Assembly: GCA_017443465.1 (NCBI GenBank) | Contig: JAFRXO010000051.1 | Location: 1-64,000, forward strand | Source of the DNA: Bacteroidales bacterium | GTDB lineage: Bacteria > Bacteroidota > Bacteroidia > Bacteroidales > UBA932 | Reading direction: 5' to 3' | DNA: 64,000 nt | Shown: piece after piece, positions 24,243-33,789 of the stretch | How positions within the stretch are numbered: position 1 is the stretch's first letter | How the letters are laid out: every line of letters starts with the position of its first letter | Made by a program: the position numbers and the translations under genes | The notes under the pieces: model-generated | Told to the model about the DNA's origin: nothing | Databases searched by the model: none | What the model saw: only the letters and a program-made list of their open reading frames with translations

Positions 24243-24983
24243 TTACATCCCCTTCATCCACTCGCTGAACAACGGCACCCAACTGTGGTCACCGGATTGG
24301 ATCATTTTTTCCGGATGGAACTGGACTCCCCAGACATTCCCGGATTCAAATGCTTCCACAAAGCCATCCGCCGACCTCGCGACTATCTTTATGGACGGAG
24401 CTGGGTCCTTGACTCCCTGGTGGTGGAAAGAATTGACCATCAAGCTATCCGAACCATAGATCCGGTACAGGAATCCGCTGTGGTCCAAGCCGATCATATG
24501 CGAGGCTCCCCTACTGTGCCTTACCGCGTCGGGGAGTTGGGTCGGGATATCCTGGTACAGGGTTCCGCCCATAGCCACGTTCATAAGCTGGGATCCGCGG
24601 CATATGCCCAGGATAGGCTTTTTCTGAGCCAAGGCGGCCCGTGCGAGCGCGATGTCGCTTACATCGCGGATAATGTTCCACTTCACAGTCTCATTCAGGA
24701 CAGCTTCGCTGTAATACGACGGTTGCACATCCTCTCCTCCGGAGAATATTATCCCGTCGAAAGCGGCGACCACCCTGGCGGCCTCTTCATCGTTACGGAC
24801 GGTAGGAATAATGACCGGAACGCCTCCGGCAAGGGTTACAGCTTCGATATATGAGTCGCCCAACTGAGAAGTAACGCCATTGGTAACACCGCAGCTGATG
24901 CCGATCAACGGCTTGTCCATATGTCCTCCCGAACATGCGGAGAGGATCACTGACAGAAGGAGAAAAAGATATTTTTTAATCAT
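24243..24983 (-). CDS. Peptidase C26 / gamma-glutamyl hydrolase-type lipoprotein
   Basis: A 246-residue protein from the ATG at 24983, with a lipobox (KYLFLLLSVILSAC); 78 codons further upstream are excluded. The class I glutamine-amidotransferase-like fold shows GIIFSGGEDVQPSYY, nucleophile Cys in GICRGSQLMNVAMGG, and the His-Glu pair in WGVQFHPEKM. C26 members such as PuuD cleave gamma-glutamyl amides. Export makes a periplasmic role likely. It converges with the beta-helix gene (11-nt gap) and diverges from the TonB-domain gene. Confidence 0.85.
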   Translation of the reverse strand: MIKKYLFLLLSVILSACSGGHMDKPLIGISCGVTNGVTSQLGDSYIEAVTLAGGVPVIIPTVRNDEEAARVVAAFDGIIFSGGEDVQPSYYSEAVLNETVKWNIIRDVSDIALARAALAQKKPILGICRGSQLMNVAMGGTLYQDIPTQLPDAVRHSRGASHMIGLDHSGFLYRIYGSDSLMVNSFHHQGVKDPAPSIKIVARSADGFVEAFESGNVWGVQFHPEKMIQSGDHSWVPLFSEWMKGM

Positions 24984-25050
24984 GATTGACAAGGTAATCA
25001 ATTTCATCCGCATTAAAAAATGTATATTTGTGAAATTGATTTTCAGACAT

Positions 25051-25764
25051 ATGCGAATCTTCAACCATATCCTCCTTTTCACCCTCCTGACTGCGTCCTT
25101 CTGCCCAGCAGCGACAGCCCAGGGAGTCCGCAAAACCGCACAGGAATTCAACAGGATGTCCCGAAGCGACACATCGCTTGTCATCCTCCATGGTGTTGTA
25201 ACCAAGATCCGCAACACCCAGCGCGGGACTTTCTACCTGAAAGACGAAACCGGTGAGGCATATGTTTACGGCCTCGTTGACGGCCGCGAAGGGATGAACC
25301 AGAGTTTCAGGCAGATGCAGATCGCCCCCGGCGACACACTTACAGTCACCGGCCGCCGTACCGTCTATGACGGGAGGATAATCGAGATGGCCGGAGGGCA
25401 TCTTCTCCGCAAAGCGGAAGGACCGGACCACGATGCCAAGATGCAAGAATTCCTGGCTCCGGATGTCTATCCTACATTCAAGGGAGAAGGGCCGAACGGC
25501 TTCAGCAAGTGGGTCACAGCCAGGCTGAAATATCCTAAAGAGGCCAAAGATGCCATGATAAGCGGCACGGTCACGGTCAAATTCGTAGTCGGTACAAACG
25601 GAGGCGTGCAGGAAGTCGAGGTAATTAAAGGACTGCTCCCGGCCCTGGACCAGGAAGCAGTCCGCGTAATCAAGAGCTCCCCGAAATGGAAACCGGCCAT
25701 GAAAGACGGCCATCCGGTGCGGATGACCTACACGATTCCGGTGGCCTTTATCTTGCCGGAATGA
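25051..25764 (+). CDS. Secreted OB-fold plus TonB C-terminal domain protein
   Basis: A 237-residue protein from the ATG at 25051 with a signal peptide (HILLFTLLTASFCPAATAQ). The middle (LVILHGVVTKIRNTQRGTFYLKDETGEAYVYGLVDG) resembles a small OB-fold nucleic-acid- or ligand-binding domain. The end (ARLKYPKEAKDAMISGTVTVKFVVGTNGGVQEVEVIKGLLPALDQEAVRVIKSSPKWKP) is a TonB C-terminal domain as often found in Bacteroidetes periplasmic proteins. No membrane anchor beyond the signal is seen, so it is not a classical TonB. It overlaps the convergent transglycosylase gene by 17 nt. Confidence 0.75.
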   Translation: MRIFNHILLFTLLTASFCPAATAQGVRKTAQEFNRMSRSDTSLVILHGVVTKIRNTQRGTFYLKDETGEAYVYGLVDGREGMNQSFRQMQIAPGDTLTVTGRRTVYDGRIIEMAGGHLLRKAEGPDHDAKMQEFLAPDVYPTFKGEGPNGFSKWVTARLKYPKEAKDAMISGTVTVKFVVGTNGGVQEVEVIKGLLPALDQEAVRVIKSSPKWKPAMKDGHPVRMTYTIPVAFILPE

Positions 25765-26722
25765 TGATCTTGTAGGTCTTCTTCGACGGATTGGAGAGTC
25801 TCGTACCGACAAGCCAGAGATTTGCTTTGCGCAGGTCGCGGTATGTCACCCCGTTCTCTATGGCGAAATCAACCAGCGAAGGGATCTCATAGTCAACGGT
25901 GAGTGTCTTTTCGGGCTGCCGGTAAGGATAATAATCCTCTTCTGTCAGCTGGTACCCGAACTCCGCTGGATTCTCAAAGAAAACCTTGGCGGCAAGGATG
26001 CGGAACATGTACCTTGATGTCTCCTCCGGCAGGTAAAGGGTCATGGAAGTAGTCTGTTTCTGGCTTTCCAGCCTCCTTCCGACACCGCCCGGCCCGGCAT
26101 TGTAACAGGCCGCGACAGTCATCCAGTCGGGATACTTCCGATAAATATCCTTCAGGTATTTGCAGGCAGCCTCTGTCTCTTTCACAATATTGTACCTCTC
26201 ATCGACATCGGTTGATATTTCCAGCCCGTACTGAATAGCCGAAGCCTTCATGAACTGCCAGAGTCCGGCAGCACCGGCCGAGGAAAGAGCCTTGGGATCC
26301 AGATTGCTTTCAATGGCCATCAGGTACTTCAGGTCCTCGGGAATCTCGTTGGCCTTCAGGATCGGAACCACTTGAGCGAAAATCCTTTCAGACCTCTTCA
26401 GCATCAATGTGGAATTGGAATGCATATAGGTAAAAGCGATGAGTTCCCTGTCCATCCTCTCGTAGAGGTCGTCAGTATCGAACCTTACCGGTTTGCCGGC
26501 AAAAGTCACTGACTCAGGGACCCTTGGAGCTTCCGGATGGTCCATCCGGATCTGGTCAAGGACCTCATCCACAATCTCCTGGCGGATTTCGGCCTTAATG
26601 GCCTCCTTCAGGGAGTCAGGGAATTCCTGCATCCGGACCGAATCCTGCGCCTGGTCCACGGAACGGGCGGGAGAACACAGGTTCACCATGAAAAGGGCAA
26701 TTGTCAGAAGGATCTTATCCAT
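25748..26722 (-). CDS. Lytic murein transglycosylase (SLT/MltD-like)
   Basis: A 324-residue protein with an N-terminal hydrophobic signal. The SLT domain (about 125-245) has the catalytic Glu in LMAIESNLDPKALSSAGAAGLWQFM and the motifs YNIVKETEAACKYLKDIYRKY and VAACYNAGPGG. It cleaves the MurNAc-GlcNAc bond of peptidoglycan to form 1,6-anhydro ends. The C-terminus resembles a degenerate LysM-like anchor (FAIENGVTYRDLRKANLW). Its ATG lies 8 nt after hisIE, so it may be read through from the his operon. Confidence 0.88.
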   Translation of the reverse strand: MDKILLTIALFMVNLCSPARSVDQAQDSVRMQEFPDSLKEAIKAEIRQEIVDEVLDQIRMDHPEAPRVPESVTFAGKPVRFDTDDLYERMDRELIAFTYMHSNSTLMLKRSERIFAQVVPILKANEIPEDLKYLMAIESNLDPKALSSAGAAGLWQFMKASAIQYGLEISTDVDERYNIVKETEAACKYLKDIYRKYPDWMTVAACYNAGPGGVGRRLESQKQTTSMTLYLPEETSRYMFRILAAKVFFENPAEFGYQLTEEDYYPYRQPEKTLTVDYEIPSLVDFAIENGVTYRDLRKANLWLVGTRLSNPSKKTYKIIIPAR

Positions 26723-26730
26723 AGTACATT

Positions 26731-27330
26731 CTATTTGTGACGGGATTCCAGTTCTTTCTCTATGTCCTGAAGACTCACACCCATCTGTTCGTTCAGAACG
26801 GTCAGGTGGTATATGAGATCCGAAACCTCATAGATGTAATTATCCCTGTTTCCGTCCACGGCTTCTATGACGGTTTCAGCAGTTTCCTCCCCAACCTTCT
26901 GGGCTATTTTCTTTACTCCTTTCGTAAACAGGTGGGTAGTGTAGCTCCCGACAGGCATCTCACAGTGACGCTGCTGCACAAGGGCCTGAAGGCTGCGGAT
27001 GAATCCTTCTTCTTCCGGAGTGTCAAAGCAGGCTGTCGTCCCCCTGTGGCAAGTCGGGCCGTCAGGAGCTGCCATAATCAGGAGCGTATCCGCATCGCAG
27101 TCAGGATACATCGCCTTGACATGCAGATAGTTCCCGCTGGTCTCACCTTTTATCCAAAGGCTTTGGCGGCTGCGGCTGAAAAAGGTTACCAGCCCCGTCT
27201 CGACAGTCTTGTCATATGCTTCCTTATCCATGTACCCCAGCATCAGGACTTTCAGGGTCACGGAATCCTGTACGATTACAGGAAGGAGGGAATCGCTGTT
27301 CTTGGAAAGGTTGAACTCTTCGTATTTCAT
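26731..27330 (-). CDS. hisIE: Bifunctional phosphoribosyl-AMP cyclohydrolase / phosphoribosyl-ATP pyrophosphatase
   Basis: A 199-residue fused enzyme for steps 2 and 3 of histidine synthesis. The N-terminal PRA-CH domain shows [37 protein letters not shown] and the metal site DCDADTLLI with CHRGTTACF. The C-terminal PRA-PH domain (about 110-199) shows [25 protein letters not shown] and VSDLIYHL. The start overlaps the hisF stop by 4 nt. Last his gene of the operon. Confidence 0.95.
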   Translation of the reverse strand: MKYEEFNLSKNSDSLLPVIVQDSVTLKVLMLGYMDKEAYDKTVETGLVTFFSRSRQSLWIKGETSGNYLHVKAMYPDCDADTLLIMAAPDGPTCHRGTTACFDTPEEEGFIRSLQALVQQRHCEMPVGSYTTHLFTKGVKKIAQKVGEETAETVIEAVDGNRDNYIYEVSDLIYHLTVLNEQMGVSLQDIEKELESRHK

Positions 27331-28082
27331 ATTCTGACATTTATGTTCATCCGGCGCAGCTCGCGCTTAAGCACCGGAACAGGGATTTCATTGTAATGGA
27401 ATATACTTGCAGCAAGCGCCGCATCCGCCCTGCCCTCGACCAGGACACGGGCGATGTCGTCCACGCTCCCGGCTCCTCCGGAGGCGATTACCGGAATACT
27501 CAGGATGTCCGCAAGTGCGGCATATGTCTCGCACGGGTACCCGTTCCTGGTCCCGTCATGGTCCATGGAAGTGAACAGAATCTCCCCTGCCCCCCTTTCC
27601 TGCGCCTCATGAGCCCACTCGAACAGCTCGCGTTCAGTCATTTTCCGTCCACCGTGAGTCGTCACAACCCATTTTCCTTCTACCACCCTGGCATCTATCG
27701 CCACTGTTACGAACTGGCTGCCGAAGTGACTGGCAATCCCGTCGATAAGGTCCGGATTACGTACCGCCGCACTGTTGACGCTTACCTTGTCAGCCCCGGC
27801 CTCCAGCAAATTCCCGGCCTGCTCCAGGGTTGAAATGCCTCCGCCGACAGTGAACGGTATGTCGATTTCCCTGGCTATCCTTTCCACCAGGGCAAAGAAG
27901 GTAGCACGTTCCTCAACTGTCGCACTGATGTCCAGGAAAACCAGTTCATCGGCTCCTTCGAGTGCATATTTCCGGCCCAGGTCGACCGGATCACCGGCAT
28001 CCCTGAGGCTGACGAAATTCACCCCTTTCACAGTACGTCCGCCGGTCACGTCCAGACAGGGTATTATCCTTTTTGCAACCAT
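27327..28082 (-). CDS. hisF: Imidazole glycerol phosphate synthase cyclase subunit
   Basis: A 251-residue (beta/alpha)8 barrel that forms imidazole glycerol phosphate and AICAR using ammonia from HisH. The start [19 protein letters not shown] holds the catalytic Asp (IPCLDV). Phosphate-binding motifs [28 protein letters not shown] and [13 protein letters not shown] are intact, as is the second catalytic Asp in [11 protein letters not shown]. Length is typical. It overlaps hisA by 19 nt and hisIE by 4 nt. Confidence 0.96.
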   Translation of the reverse strand: MVAKRIIPCLDVTGGRTVKGVNFVSLRDAGDPVDLGRKYALEGADELVFLDISATVEERATFFALVERIAREIDIPFTVGGGISTLEQAGNLLEAGADKVSVNSAAVRNPDLIDGIASHFGSQFVTVAIDARVVEGKWVVTTHGGRKMTERELFEWAHEAQERGAGEILFTSMDHDGTRNGYPCETYAALADILSIPVIASGGAGSVDDIARVLVEGRADAALAASIFHYNEIPVPVLKRELRRMNINVRI

Positions 28083-28792
28083 GATGAGATTTCTTCAAGG
28101 GTAATGAGATTCCTGTACAAAGCCTTCCCGACAATAACCCTCGGAAGCCCGAGAGAATCCAGGGAAATAATATCCTCCATCGAGGATATGCCTCCGCTTA
28201 CCGTAAATGTAAGTCCGGGATAAGCGGCCATGAGCGAAGTGTAGAGAGGCACTGAAGGTCCCTCGAGCATCCCGTCCTTTGAGATGTCCGTAACTATCAC
28301 TTCCTGAAGTCCTTCCGGGACCATCCTGTCCAGAATGTCCGCGATCTTCAGGGATGAAGACTCCTGCCATCCGTGGACCGCCACCAGGCCATCCCTGACA
28401 TCGGCGCCAAGGACGATCTTCGAGCCTCCGTATTTCCGGAGCCACTTTATGAATTTCAGGGGTTCCTTAACCGCAGTACTGCCTATGACGACATGGTCAG
28501 CCCCGCACTCCAGGGCCATTTCCACATGGTCTTCCTTGTTGATACCACCTCCCCATTCTATCTCCAGCGGAACGGCCGAGCGGATTTCGGAGAGCACCTT
28601 CAGGTTGCAGGGACGCCCTTCCTTCGCCCCCTCCAGATCCACCAGATGGATCCGCCTGAGGCCGGCAGCGGCAAAACGACCAGCCATTTCAACCGGAGAC
28701 ACATCATATGTCTCCTTCCTCTCAAAATCACCCTGCGAAAGCCTCACGCAGGCTCCGCCGATTATGTCTATGGCAGGAATTATCTGAATCAT
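28064..28792 (-). CDS. hisA: ProFAR isomerase (phosphoribosyl isomerase A)
   Basis: A 242-residue barrel enzyme that isomerises ProFAR to PRFAR. It has the catalytic Asp8 in [20 protein letters not shown], the glycine-rich phosphate loop [30 protein letters not shown], and the second Asp in [27 protein letters not shown] gives the second phosphate site. It overlaps hisH by 4 nt and hisF by 19 nt, consistent with tight translational coupling. Confidence 0.96.
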   Translation of the reverse strand: MIQIIPAIDIIGGACVRLSQGDFERKETYDVSPVEMAGRFAAAGLRRIHLVDLEGAKEGRPCNLKVLSEIRSAVPLEIEWGGGINKEDHVEMALECGADHVVIGSTAVKEPLKFIKWLRKYGGSKIVLGADVRDGLVAVHGWQESSSLKIADILDRMVPEGLQEVIVTDISKDGMLEGPSVPLYTSLMAAYPGLTFTVSGGISSMEDIISLDSLGLPRVIVGKALYRNLITLEEISSWLQKG

Positions 28793-29376
28793 ATGGCAAG
28801 GAAATTCTTTAATACCTTCTCACCCGCCGCACCGCTTTTCTCGGGATGGAACTGCACTCCGTAAAAATTTCCGCGGCATATGGCTGCGCTGAAATTGCCT
28901 CCGTGATCGCACACCGCAGCGGTGTCTTCGCATATGTCCGCCCTGTACGAGTGCACGAAATAGAAATATGTACCCTCGTCAATCCCCTTGAACAGAGGAC
29001 CTTCCAGCTGAGAGAGCGAGTTCCAGCCCATATGCGGGACCTTGATCCCTTCTCCCGGGACGAATCTCCTCACATGGGCCGGAAAAACTCCCATTCCGCG
29101 GACGTTCCCCTCCTCGCTGGCCTGACAAAGCAACTGCAAGCCTATGCAGATACCCAGGACAGGATTAGTAAGGGTCGGTATCAAAGTGTCCAACCCTTCC
29201 TTCCTCAAACTTTCAAGGGCAGTCGATGCCTCTCCGACTCCTGGAAGGATGACCTTTGAAGCCGAGCGGAGAAGTTCAGGGTCGGATGTCAGGACCACAT
29301 CGCGTGCTCCCGCCCTGTCGAGGGCGTTAAGCACGGAACGGACATTGCCGGCATCGTATTTAACCACTGCAATCAT
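28789..29376 (-). CDS. hisH: Imidazole glycerol phosphate synthase glutaminase subunit
   Basis: A 195-residue class I glutamine amidotransferase that supplies ammonia to HisF. The nucleophile elbow is GICIGLQLLCQ and the His-Glu pair is in YGVQFHPEKSG. KVILPGVGEASTALESL contains the typical oxyanion-region PGVG motif. Coupled by 4-nt overlaps to hisB upstream and hisA downstream. Confidence 0.96.
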   Translation of the reverse strand: MIAVVKYDAGNVRSVLNALDRAGARDVVLTSDPELLRSASKVILPGVGEASTALESLRKEGLDTLIPTLTNPVLGICIGLQLLCQASEEGNVRGMGVFPAHVRRFVPGEGIKVPHMGWNSLSQLEGPLFKGIDEGTYFYFVHSYRADICEDTAAVCDHGGNFSAAICRGNFYGVQFHPEKSGAAGEKVLKNFLAI

Positions 29377-30491
29377 ATGACTCCCTTGCTGCTTGGAAGT
29401 TCATTGCTTTGAGGGTCACGGCGCACTGCCATCCGGAGCGCCCTTGCAAAGGCCTTGAATATGGCTTCGCAGAGATGATGGTTGTTCTCTCCCCTGGCCT
29501 TGATGTGGAGGTTGCATTGGAGAGCGGCCCCCAGAGACTGGAAGAAATGACGGAACATCTCTGTCGGAGTGTCTCCGATGTACTCTCTTGTAAACTGCGC
29601 ATCCCACTGGAAATCAATCCTTCCCCCAAGGTCCATGAGCACAGCGGCGTCACAGTCGTCCATAGGCAGGGCGAATCCGTAACGGCCGATTCCGCGCTTG
29701 TCTCCCAGGGCGGAAGTCAGTGCCTGCCCAAGCGTAATGGCTACATCCTCCATGGTGTGATGTTCATCCACCTGAAGGTCGCCTTCCGCCGCAATCTGGA
29801 GGGAAATGCCTCCATGATGGACCAGCTGGTCGAGCATATGGTCGAAGAATTTCAAACCGGTGTCGATCGAGGAAGGAAGGCGGCCGTCGAGGTCAACTGT
29901 GACACATATGTCCGTCTCCCTGGTTTTCCTCTCAACGGTTGCCGTGCGGACAGTCCTGCGGAGGAATTCGGCTATCTTCTCCCAGGAAGTGGTCGCGAGG
30001 ACACACACGTCATCGTATCCTTCGGGGACTTCGTCAGAGAGGAGTATGGCCTTCGTCCCAAGATTCCGTGCCAGCTGTACATCAGTTACCCTGTCCCCTA
30101 TCACATAGCTCCCGGCCAGGTCATAAGCCCCTCCAAGATACTCCCCGAACATTCCTGTGCGAGGTTTACGTGTCGGGGCGTTCTCCCAATCGCAGGTCTT
30201 GTCTATCAGTTCGTTATCGAAGCATATGCCTTCTCCCGCGAGGAGACGCTGCATTTTTCCGTGAACCAGGTTGAAGGCTTCCTGAGGATATGCCGGAGTG
30301 CCCAGGCCGTCCTGGTTGGAGGCCAGGACAAGCTCGTAACCGAGTCCCCTGAGGCTGCGCAGGGCTCCGATAACGCCGGGGACCCATTCCATCTTCTCAA
30401 GGGAATCCACCTGCTCGTCTTCAGGTTCAACGAGGATGGTCCCGTCCCTGTCTATGAACAGGACTTTCTTAAGATTCTCTTCCATATGCAC
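29373..30491 (-). CDS. hisB: Bifunctional histidinol-phosphatase / imidazoleglycerol-phosphate dehydratase
   Basis: A 372-residue fusion. The N-terminal HAD phosphatase (about 8-165) has FIDRDGTILVEPEDEQVDSLEKMEW and the Zn-binding Cys/His loop region CDWENAPTRKP. The C-terminal IGP dehydratase (about 180-372) has STGLKFFDHML-type motif (DTGLKFFDHMLDQLVHHGG), DEHHTMEDVAITLGQAL and GENNHHLCEAIFKAFARAL. The fused form is also known from enterobacteria. It overlaps hisC by 23 nt and hisH by 4 nt. Confidence 0.95.
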   Translation of the reverse strand: MHMEENLKKVLFIDRDGTILVEPEDEQVDSLEKMEWVPGVIGALRSLRGLGYELVLASNQDGLGTPAYPQEAFNLVHGKMQRLLAGEGICFDNELIDKTCDWENAPTRKPRTGMFGEYLGGAYDLAGSYVIGDRVTDVQLARNLGTKAILLSDEVPEGYDDVCVLATTSWEKIAEFLRRTVRTATVERKTRETDICVTVDLDGRLPSSIDTGLKFFDHMLDQLVHHGGISLQIAAEGDLQVDEHHTMEDVAITLGQALTSALGDKRGIGRYGFALPMDDCDAAVLMDLGGRIDFQWDAQFTREYIGDTPTEMFRHFFQSLGAALQCNLHIKARGENNHHLCEAIFKAFARALRMAVRRDPQSNELPSSKGVI

Positions 30492-31515
30492 GGATTACTT
30501 CAATCAGTTTCTGGTTTTCTTCATATGTCCCTACGGTTATGCGCAGGCATCCGCCGCAAAGAGGCACACGGCTCCTGTCCCTCACTATCACTCCGGCCCC
30601 GATAAGGCTTCTGTAGAGCCCCGATGTATCAGTCACTTTCACCAGCAGGAAATTCGCATCGCTCGGGTAAACTTCCAGGACGCAGGGTTCTTCCCTCAGG
30701 ATTCCTTCGAGGCGTTTCCTTTCGGCAACAAGGGTCTTGATCTCAGAAGGAGCATCGCTGGCCTCAAGGCAGCGGAGCGCCAGTTCTATGGTGTCAGTAC
30801 CTATGTTGTAGGGATATTTCACCTGCCGGAATATCTTTATAACATCCTCACATGCAAATGCCAGACCTACTCTGAGGCCTGCCAGCCCATATGCCTTGGA
30901 CAGCGTCTGGAGGATAATCAGGTTGCGGTGCTGTGAAAGTACGGGAAGAAGGGACCCCTTCGGCGAGAAGTCCACATATGCCTCGTCAACCACTACCACG
31001 GCCTCTACAGCCTCAACTACCTTGAGGATGCTTTCCAGAGGGAAGGCGTTCGCAGTAGGATTGTTAGGAGAGCATATGAAGACCAGTTTGGTGTTATTGT
31101 CGCATGCGGCGATAATCTCATCGACGGGAAGCGAGAAGTCATCCCTGAGGAGGACCGGACGGTAAGCCACGTCATTGACTTCCGCACAGACTCCGTACAT
31201 CCCGTAGCTCGGGGAAATCGCAACGGCATTGTCCATTCCCGGACGGCAGAAAATCCTGTAGCACAAGTCTATAGCCTCATCGCTGCCATTCCCGAGGAAG
31301 ATGTTGCCGCACGGAATGCCTTTCATCCGGGAAATCTTGCTTCTAAGGGCATCCTTCGCAGAAGTCGAAGGATAGCGGTTGATTCCCTTTCCGGCAAAAG
31401 GATTCTCGTTGGCATCCATCAGGACACCGATCTCCCCTTTGTATTCGTCCCTGGCGGTAGAATAAGGTTCCAACGAAGCAATGTTCGGGCGGACCAATGA
31501 AATCACATCCTTCAT
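30469..31515 (-). CDS. hisC: Histidinol-phosphate aminotransferase
   Basis: A 348-residue fold type I PLP enzyme that aminates imidazole acetol phosphate. FLGNGSDEAIDLCYRIFC binds the cofactor phosphate, LVFICSPNNPTAN and VVVDEAYVDFSP give the Asn and Asp/Tyr cofactor contacts, and LSKAYGLAGLRVGLAFA holds the Schiff-base Lys. Length is normal. The ATG overlaps the hisD stop by 4 nt. Confidence 0.96.
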   Translation of the reverse strand: MKDVISLVRPNIASLEPYSTARDEYKGEIGVLMDANENPFAGKGINRYPSTSAKDALRSKISRMKGIPCGNIFLGNGSDEAIDLCYRIFCRPGMDNAVAISPSYGMYGVCAEVNDVAYRPVLLRDDFSLPVDEIIAACDNNTKLVFICSPNNPTANAFPLESILKVVEAVEAVVVVDEAYVDFSPKGSLLPVLSQHRNLIILQTLSKAYGLAGLRVGLAFACEDVIKIFRQVKYPYNIGTDTIELALRCLEASDAPSEIKTLVAERKRLEGILREEPCVLEVYPSDANFLLVKVTDTSGLYRSLIGAGVIVRDRSRVPLCGGCLRITVGTYEENQKLIEVIRAYGRES

Positions 31516-32783
31516 GACAATCTGGTTCTGACCGCTTCAGCGTGAGCCTGAAGGCCCTCTGCCTCAGCCATTTCTATAATAGCATCCGATATTGAGCGCA
31601 GTCCGCTCCGGCTGAGCTCCTGATAGGTTATCCCGTGCATGAAACTCTCAGTCCCTATTCCGCTGAAGGCCCTGGCACAGCCCATAGTAGGCAGGGTGTG
31701 GTTCGTCCCGGACGCATAGTCTCCGGCACTCTCAGGAGAGTAATTCCCGATGAAGATGCTTCCTGCAGCCCTGATCCTGTCCGCCACACCCCAAGGGTCT
31801 TCCATGCTGATAATCAGATGTTCCGCAGCATAGCAATTGGCGAAGTCCACTATCTCTTCCCGGCTGTCCAGGATGACAGCCCGGCTGTTCTCCAGGGCGG
31901 AATCCGCAATGGATCTGCGCGGCAGCAAGGCGAGCTGTCTGTCTACTTCGCGGGAAACGGCCTCCGAAAGGGACTCGCTGCAAGTAACCAGCATCACCTG
32001 GCTGTCCGGACCGTGTTCCGCCTGGGAAAGAAGGTCTGAAGCAACGAATGAAGGATCAGCGCTCTCATCTGCCAGTACCATCACTTCCGATGGCCCCGCA
32101 GGCATGTCTATAGCGACTCCTTCTGCACACAGAAGCTGTTTTGCTTTCATTACATAGCGGTTCCCCGGGCCGAATATCTTGTCGACCGGACGGATGCTTC
32201 CGGTCCCGTATGCCATGGCGGCGATAGCCTGTGCACCTCCGAGACGGTAGATTTCCCGGATCCCGCACAGGGAAGCGGTGAAGAGGATTTCAGGGGCGAT
32301 GCTTCCGTCACGGCGCTGAGGAGTGCAGAGCACTGTTTCCCTGCATCCGGCAAGGGATGCCGGCACGGCGAGCATAAGGATAGTGGAAAACAAGGGAGCG
32401 CTGCCACCGGGGATGTAAAGTCCTACCCTTTCGATAGGCACGAAACGCCTCCTGCATATGATTCCGTTTTCCTCGAGGCTGATGTCCTCCGGCTTCTGGA
32501 GACGATGAAAGGCTTCAATGCGTTTTTTAGCCTCTCTGACGGCTTCTTTCACCCCCTGCGGTACAACTTCCCCCGCGGCGAGAATTTCGGCCTCAGAGAC
32601 CCTGAAATCGGCCGGAACGGCACCTTCTATCTCTTTCACAATCTCTCTCATGGACGGCTCCCCTCCCAATTTGATCCGGGAGAGGATTTCCCGGACACGG
32701 CCGGAGATTACAGCATCATCCTGTTCCGCCCTGCGGCACAGTGACGGCCAGTCTTCCCTGGATGGTCTGAATACCGTTTTCAT
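31512..32783 (-). CDS. hisD: Histidinol dehydrogenase
   Basis: A 423-residue NAD- and Zn-dependent enzyme for the last two oxidations to histidine. Family motifs: LYIPGGSAPLFSTILMLAVPA, IFGPGNRYVMKAKQLLCAEGVAIDMPAGPSEVMVLAD, SQAEHGPDSQVMLVT and YAAEHLIISMEDP, which supply the zinc and catalytic His/Glu residues. NHTLPTMGCARAFSG near the end is also typical. It overlaps hisG and hisC by 4 nt each. Confidence 0.96.
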   Translation of the reverse strand: MKTVFRPSREDWPSLCRRAEQDDAVISGRVREILSRIKLGGEPSMREIVKEIEGAVPADFRVSEAEILAAGEVVPQGVKEAVREAKKRIEAFHRLQKPEDISLEENGIICRRRFVPIERVGLYIPGGSAPLFSTILMLAVPASLAGCRETVLCTPQRRDGSIAPEILFTASLCGIREIYRLGGAQAIAAMAYGTGSIRPVDKIFGPGNRYVMKAKQLLCAEGVAIDMPAGPSEVMVLADESADPSFVASDLLSQAEHGPDSQVMLVTCSESLSEAVSREVDRQLALLPRRSIADSALENSRAVILDSREEIVDFANCYAAEHLIISMEDPWGVADRIRAAGSIFIGNYSPESAGDYASGTNHTLPTMGCARAFSGIGTESFMHGITYQELSRSGLRSISDAIIEMAEAEGLQAHAEAVRTRLS

Positions 32784-33631
32784 GCTATTACTTTGTCAAG
32801 ATTGAGTACCAGGATTCCTTCAGCCCCGATCTTCTTGAGCGCTTCCACCTTGTCCCAAAGCTCGCTTTCCTTCACTACAGAGTGAAGAGAGCACCATCCG
32901 TCCATGGCAAGAGGCATCACGGTCGGACTCCTCATTGCTGGGAGTATCTTCACGGCATCCTCGACGGAGGAGGTCGGAAGGTTCATCAGGATGTACTTCT
33001 TTCCACGGCTGTCGCTTACCGAATCGAAGCGGAAAAGCAGGTTGTCAACTATGGGCTTCTTATCTTCAGAGAGTGATGGTCCGGCGATGAGCACTGCCTC
33101 GGATTCCAGGACCCTTTCAACTTCCTTAAGGCCGTTGGAAACAAGTGTCCCTCCGGAAGATACGATGTCGAAGATAGCGTCTGCAATGCCTGCCGCCGGA
33201 GCTATCTCCACAGATCCCCTGATCTCACGTATCGAGGCGTCGATCCCGTTCTTGTCCAGGAATGAGCGGAGCACCCTGGGATAGGATGTGGCTATGGCTT
33301 TCCCATTGAAATACGACAGTCCATCGTACTTGTCAGTCTTCGGCACGGCAAGTGAAAGCCGGCAGGTACCGAAGCCCAGGCGCCGTAGGATGGTCACTTC
33401 CGCCCCGCTTTCGGCCACTTCATTGTAACCCACTATTCCCAGGTCGGCAGAACCGTCGGCCACTACTTCCGGAATGTCGTCATCCCGGAGGTAGAGTATC
33501 TCCAGGGGGAAGTCTGACGCTTTCCCCAGGAACTTCCGCTTGAGTTCATCCACCGAAATCCCGGCGTCTTTAAGAAGGAGGCAGCTGTCTTCGTTGAGCC
33601 TGCCTTTGGACTGTATTGCAATTCTGATCAT
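32780..33631 (-). CDS. hisG: ATP phosphoribosyltransferase (long form)
   Basis: A 283-residue first enzyme of histidine synthesis, joining ATP and PRPP. Its length and the C-terminal ACT-like part (about 205-283, KYILMNLPTSSVEDAVKILPAMRSPTVMPL) mark the long, histidine-feedback form that needs no HisZ. The PRPP loop region is EIAPAAGIADAIFDIVSSGGTLVSNGL. First gene of the operon, behind an attenuator whose terminator lies 26 nt upstream of the ATG. Confidence 0.95.
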   Translation of the reverse strand: MIRIAIQSKGRLNEDSCLLLKDAGISVDELKRKFLGKASDFPLEILYLRDDDIPEVVADGSADLGIVGYNEVAESGAEVTILRRLGFGTCRLSLAVPKTDKYDGLSYFNGKAIATSYPRVLRSFLDKNGIDASIREIRGSVEIAPAAGIADAIFDIVSSGGTLVSNGLKEVERVLESEAVLIAGPSLSEDKKPIVDNLLFRFDSVSDSRGKKYILMNLPTSSVEDAVKILPAMRSPTVMPLAMDGWCSLHSVVKESELWDKVEALKKIGAEGILVLNLDKVIA

Positions 33632-33656
33632 TTCCGGCTGTTTTGTTAAAAATAAA

Positions 33657-33682
33657 GGCCTGCACTTATGATAAGGCAGGCC
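33657..33682 (-). terminator. his attenuator: terminator hairpin and competing antiterminator
   Basis: On the minus strand GGCCTGC (33676-33682) pairs with GCAGGCC (33657-33663), followed by TTTATTTTT: an intrinsic terminator before hisG. CCTTATC (33670-33676) in its arm and loop can instead pair with GATAAGG (33718-33724) at the leader stop codon, which would break the terminator. GATAAGG overlaps AGGTAAG (33714-33720), which pairs with CTTACCT (33755-33761) inside the leader peptide codons. The three pairings are mutually exclusive in the way a ribosome-controlled attenuator needs. Confidence 0.85.
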
Positions 33683-33723
33683 CGCGAGTATCTCTTAGCA
33701 TATACCACAATTCCTTACCTTAT

Positions 33724-33768
33724 CTAAAGACAGGTATGAGAATGGTGATGATGCAGGTAAGTTTTCAT
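33724..33768 (-). CDS. hisL: His-operon leader peptide
   Basis: A 14-codon frame reading MKTYLHHHHSHTCL, then TAG. Five of 14 codons are His, four of them in a row. It lies 93 nt before hisG and directly ahead of the terminator/antiterminator pair. Shortage of charged tRNA-His would stall the ribosome on the His run, covering CTTACCT and freeing the antiterminator strand. This matches the logic of the enterobacterial his leader; that it works so here is inferred. Confidence 0.88.
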   Translation of the reverse strand: MKTYLHHHHSHTCL

Positions 33769-33789
33769 GTTCTGATTGCTTTCTTGGGC

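Noticed and set aside
24880-25050. N-terminal extension of the TonB-domain protein and of the divergent C26 peptidase
   Set aside because: The upstream in-frame codons overlap each other antiparallel and precede clear signal peptides, so the internal ATGs at 25051 and 24983 were used.
29409-30605. Long open frame (398 codons) on the plus strand over hisB
   Set aside because: It is antisense to an intact, motif-complete hisB and has no recognisable protein sense. High-GC codons keep the opposite frame open.
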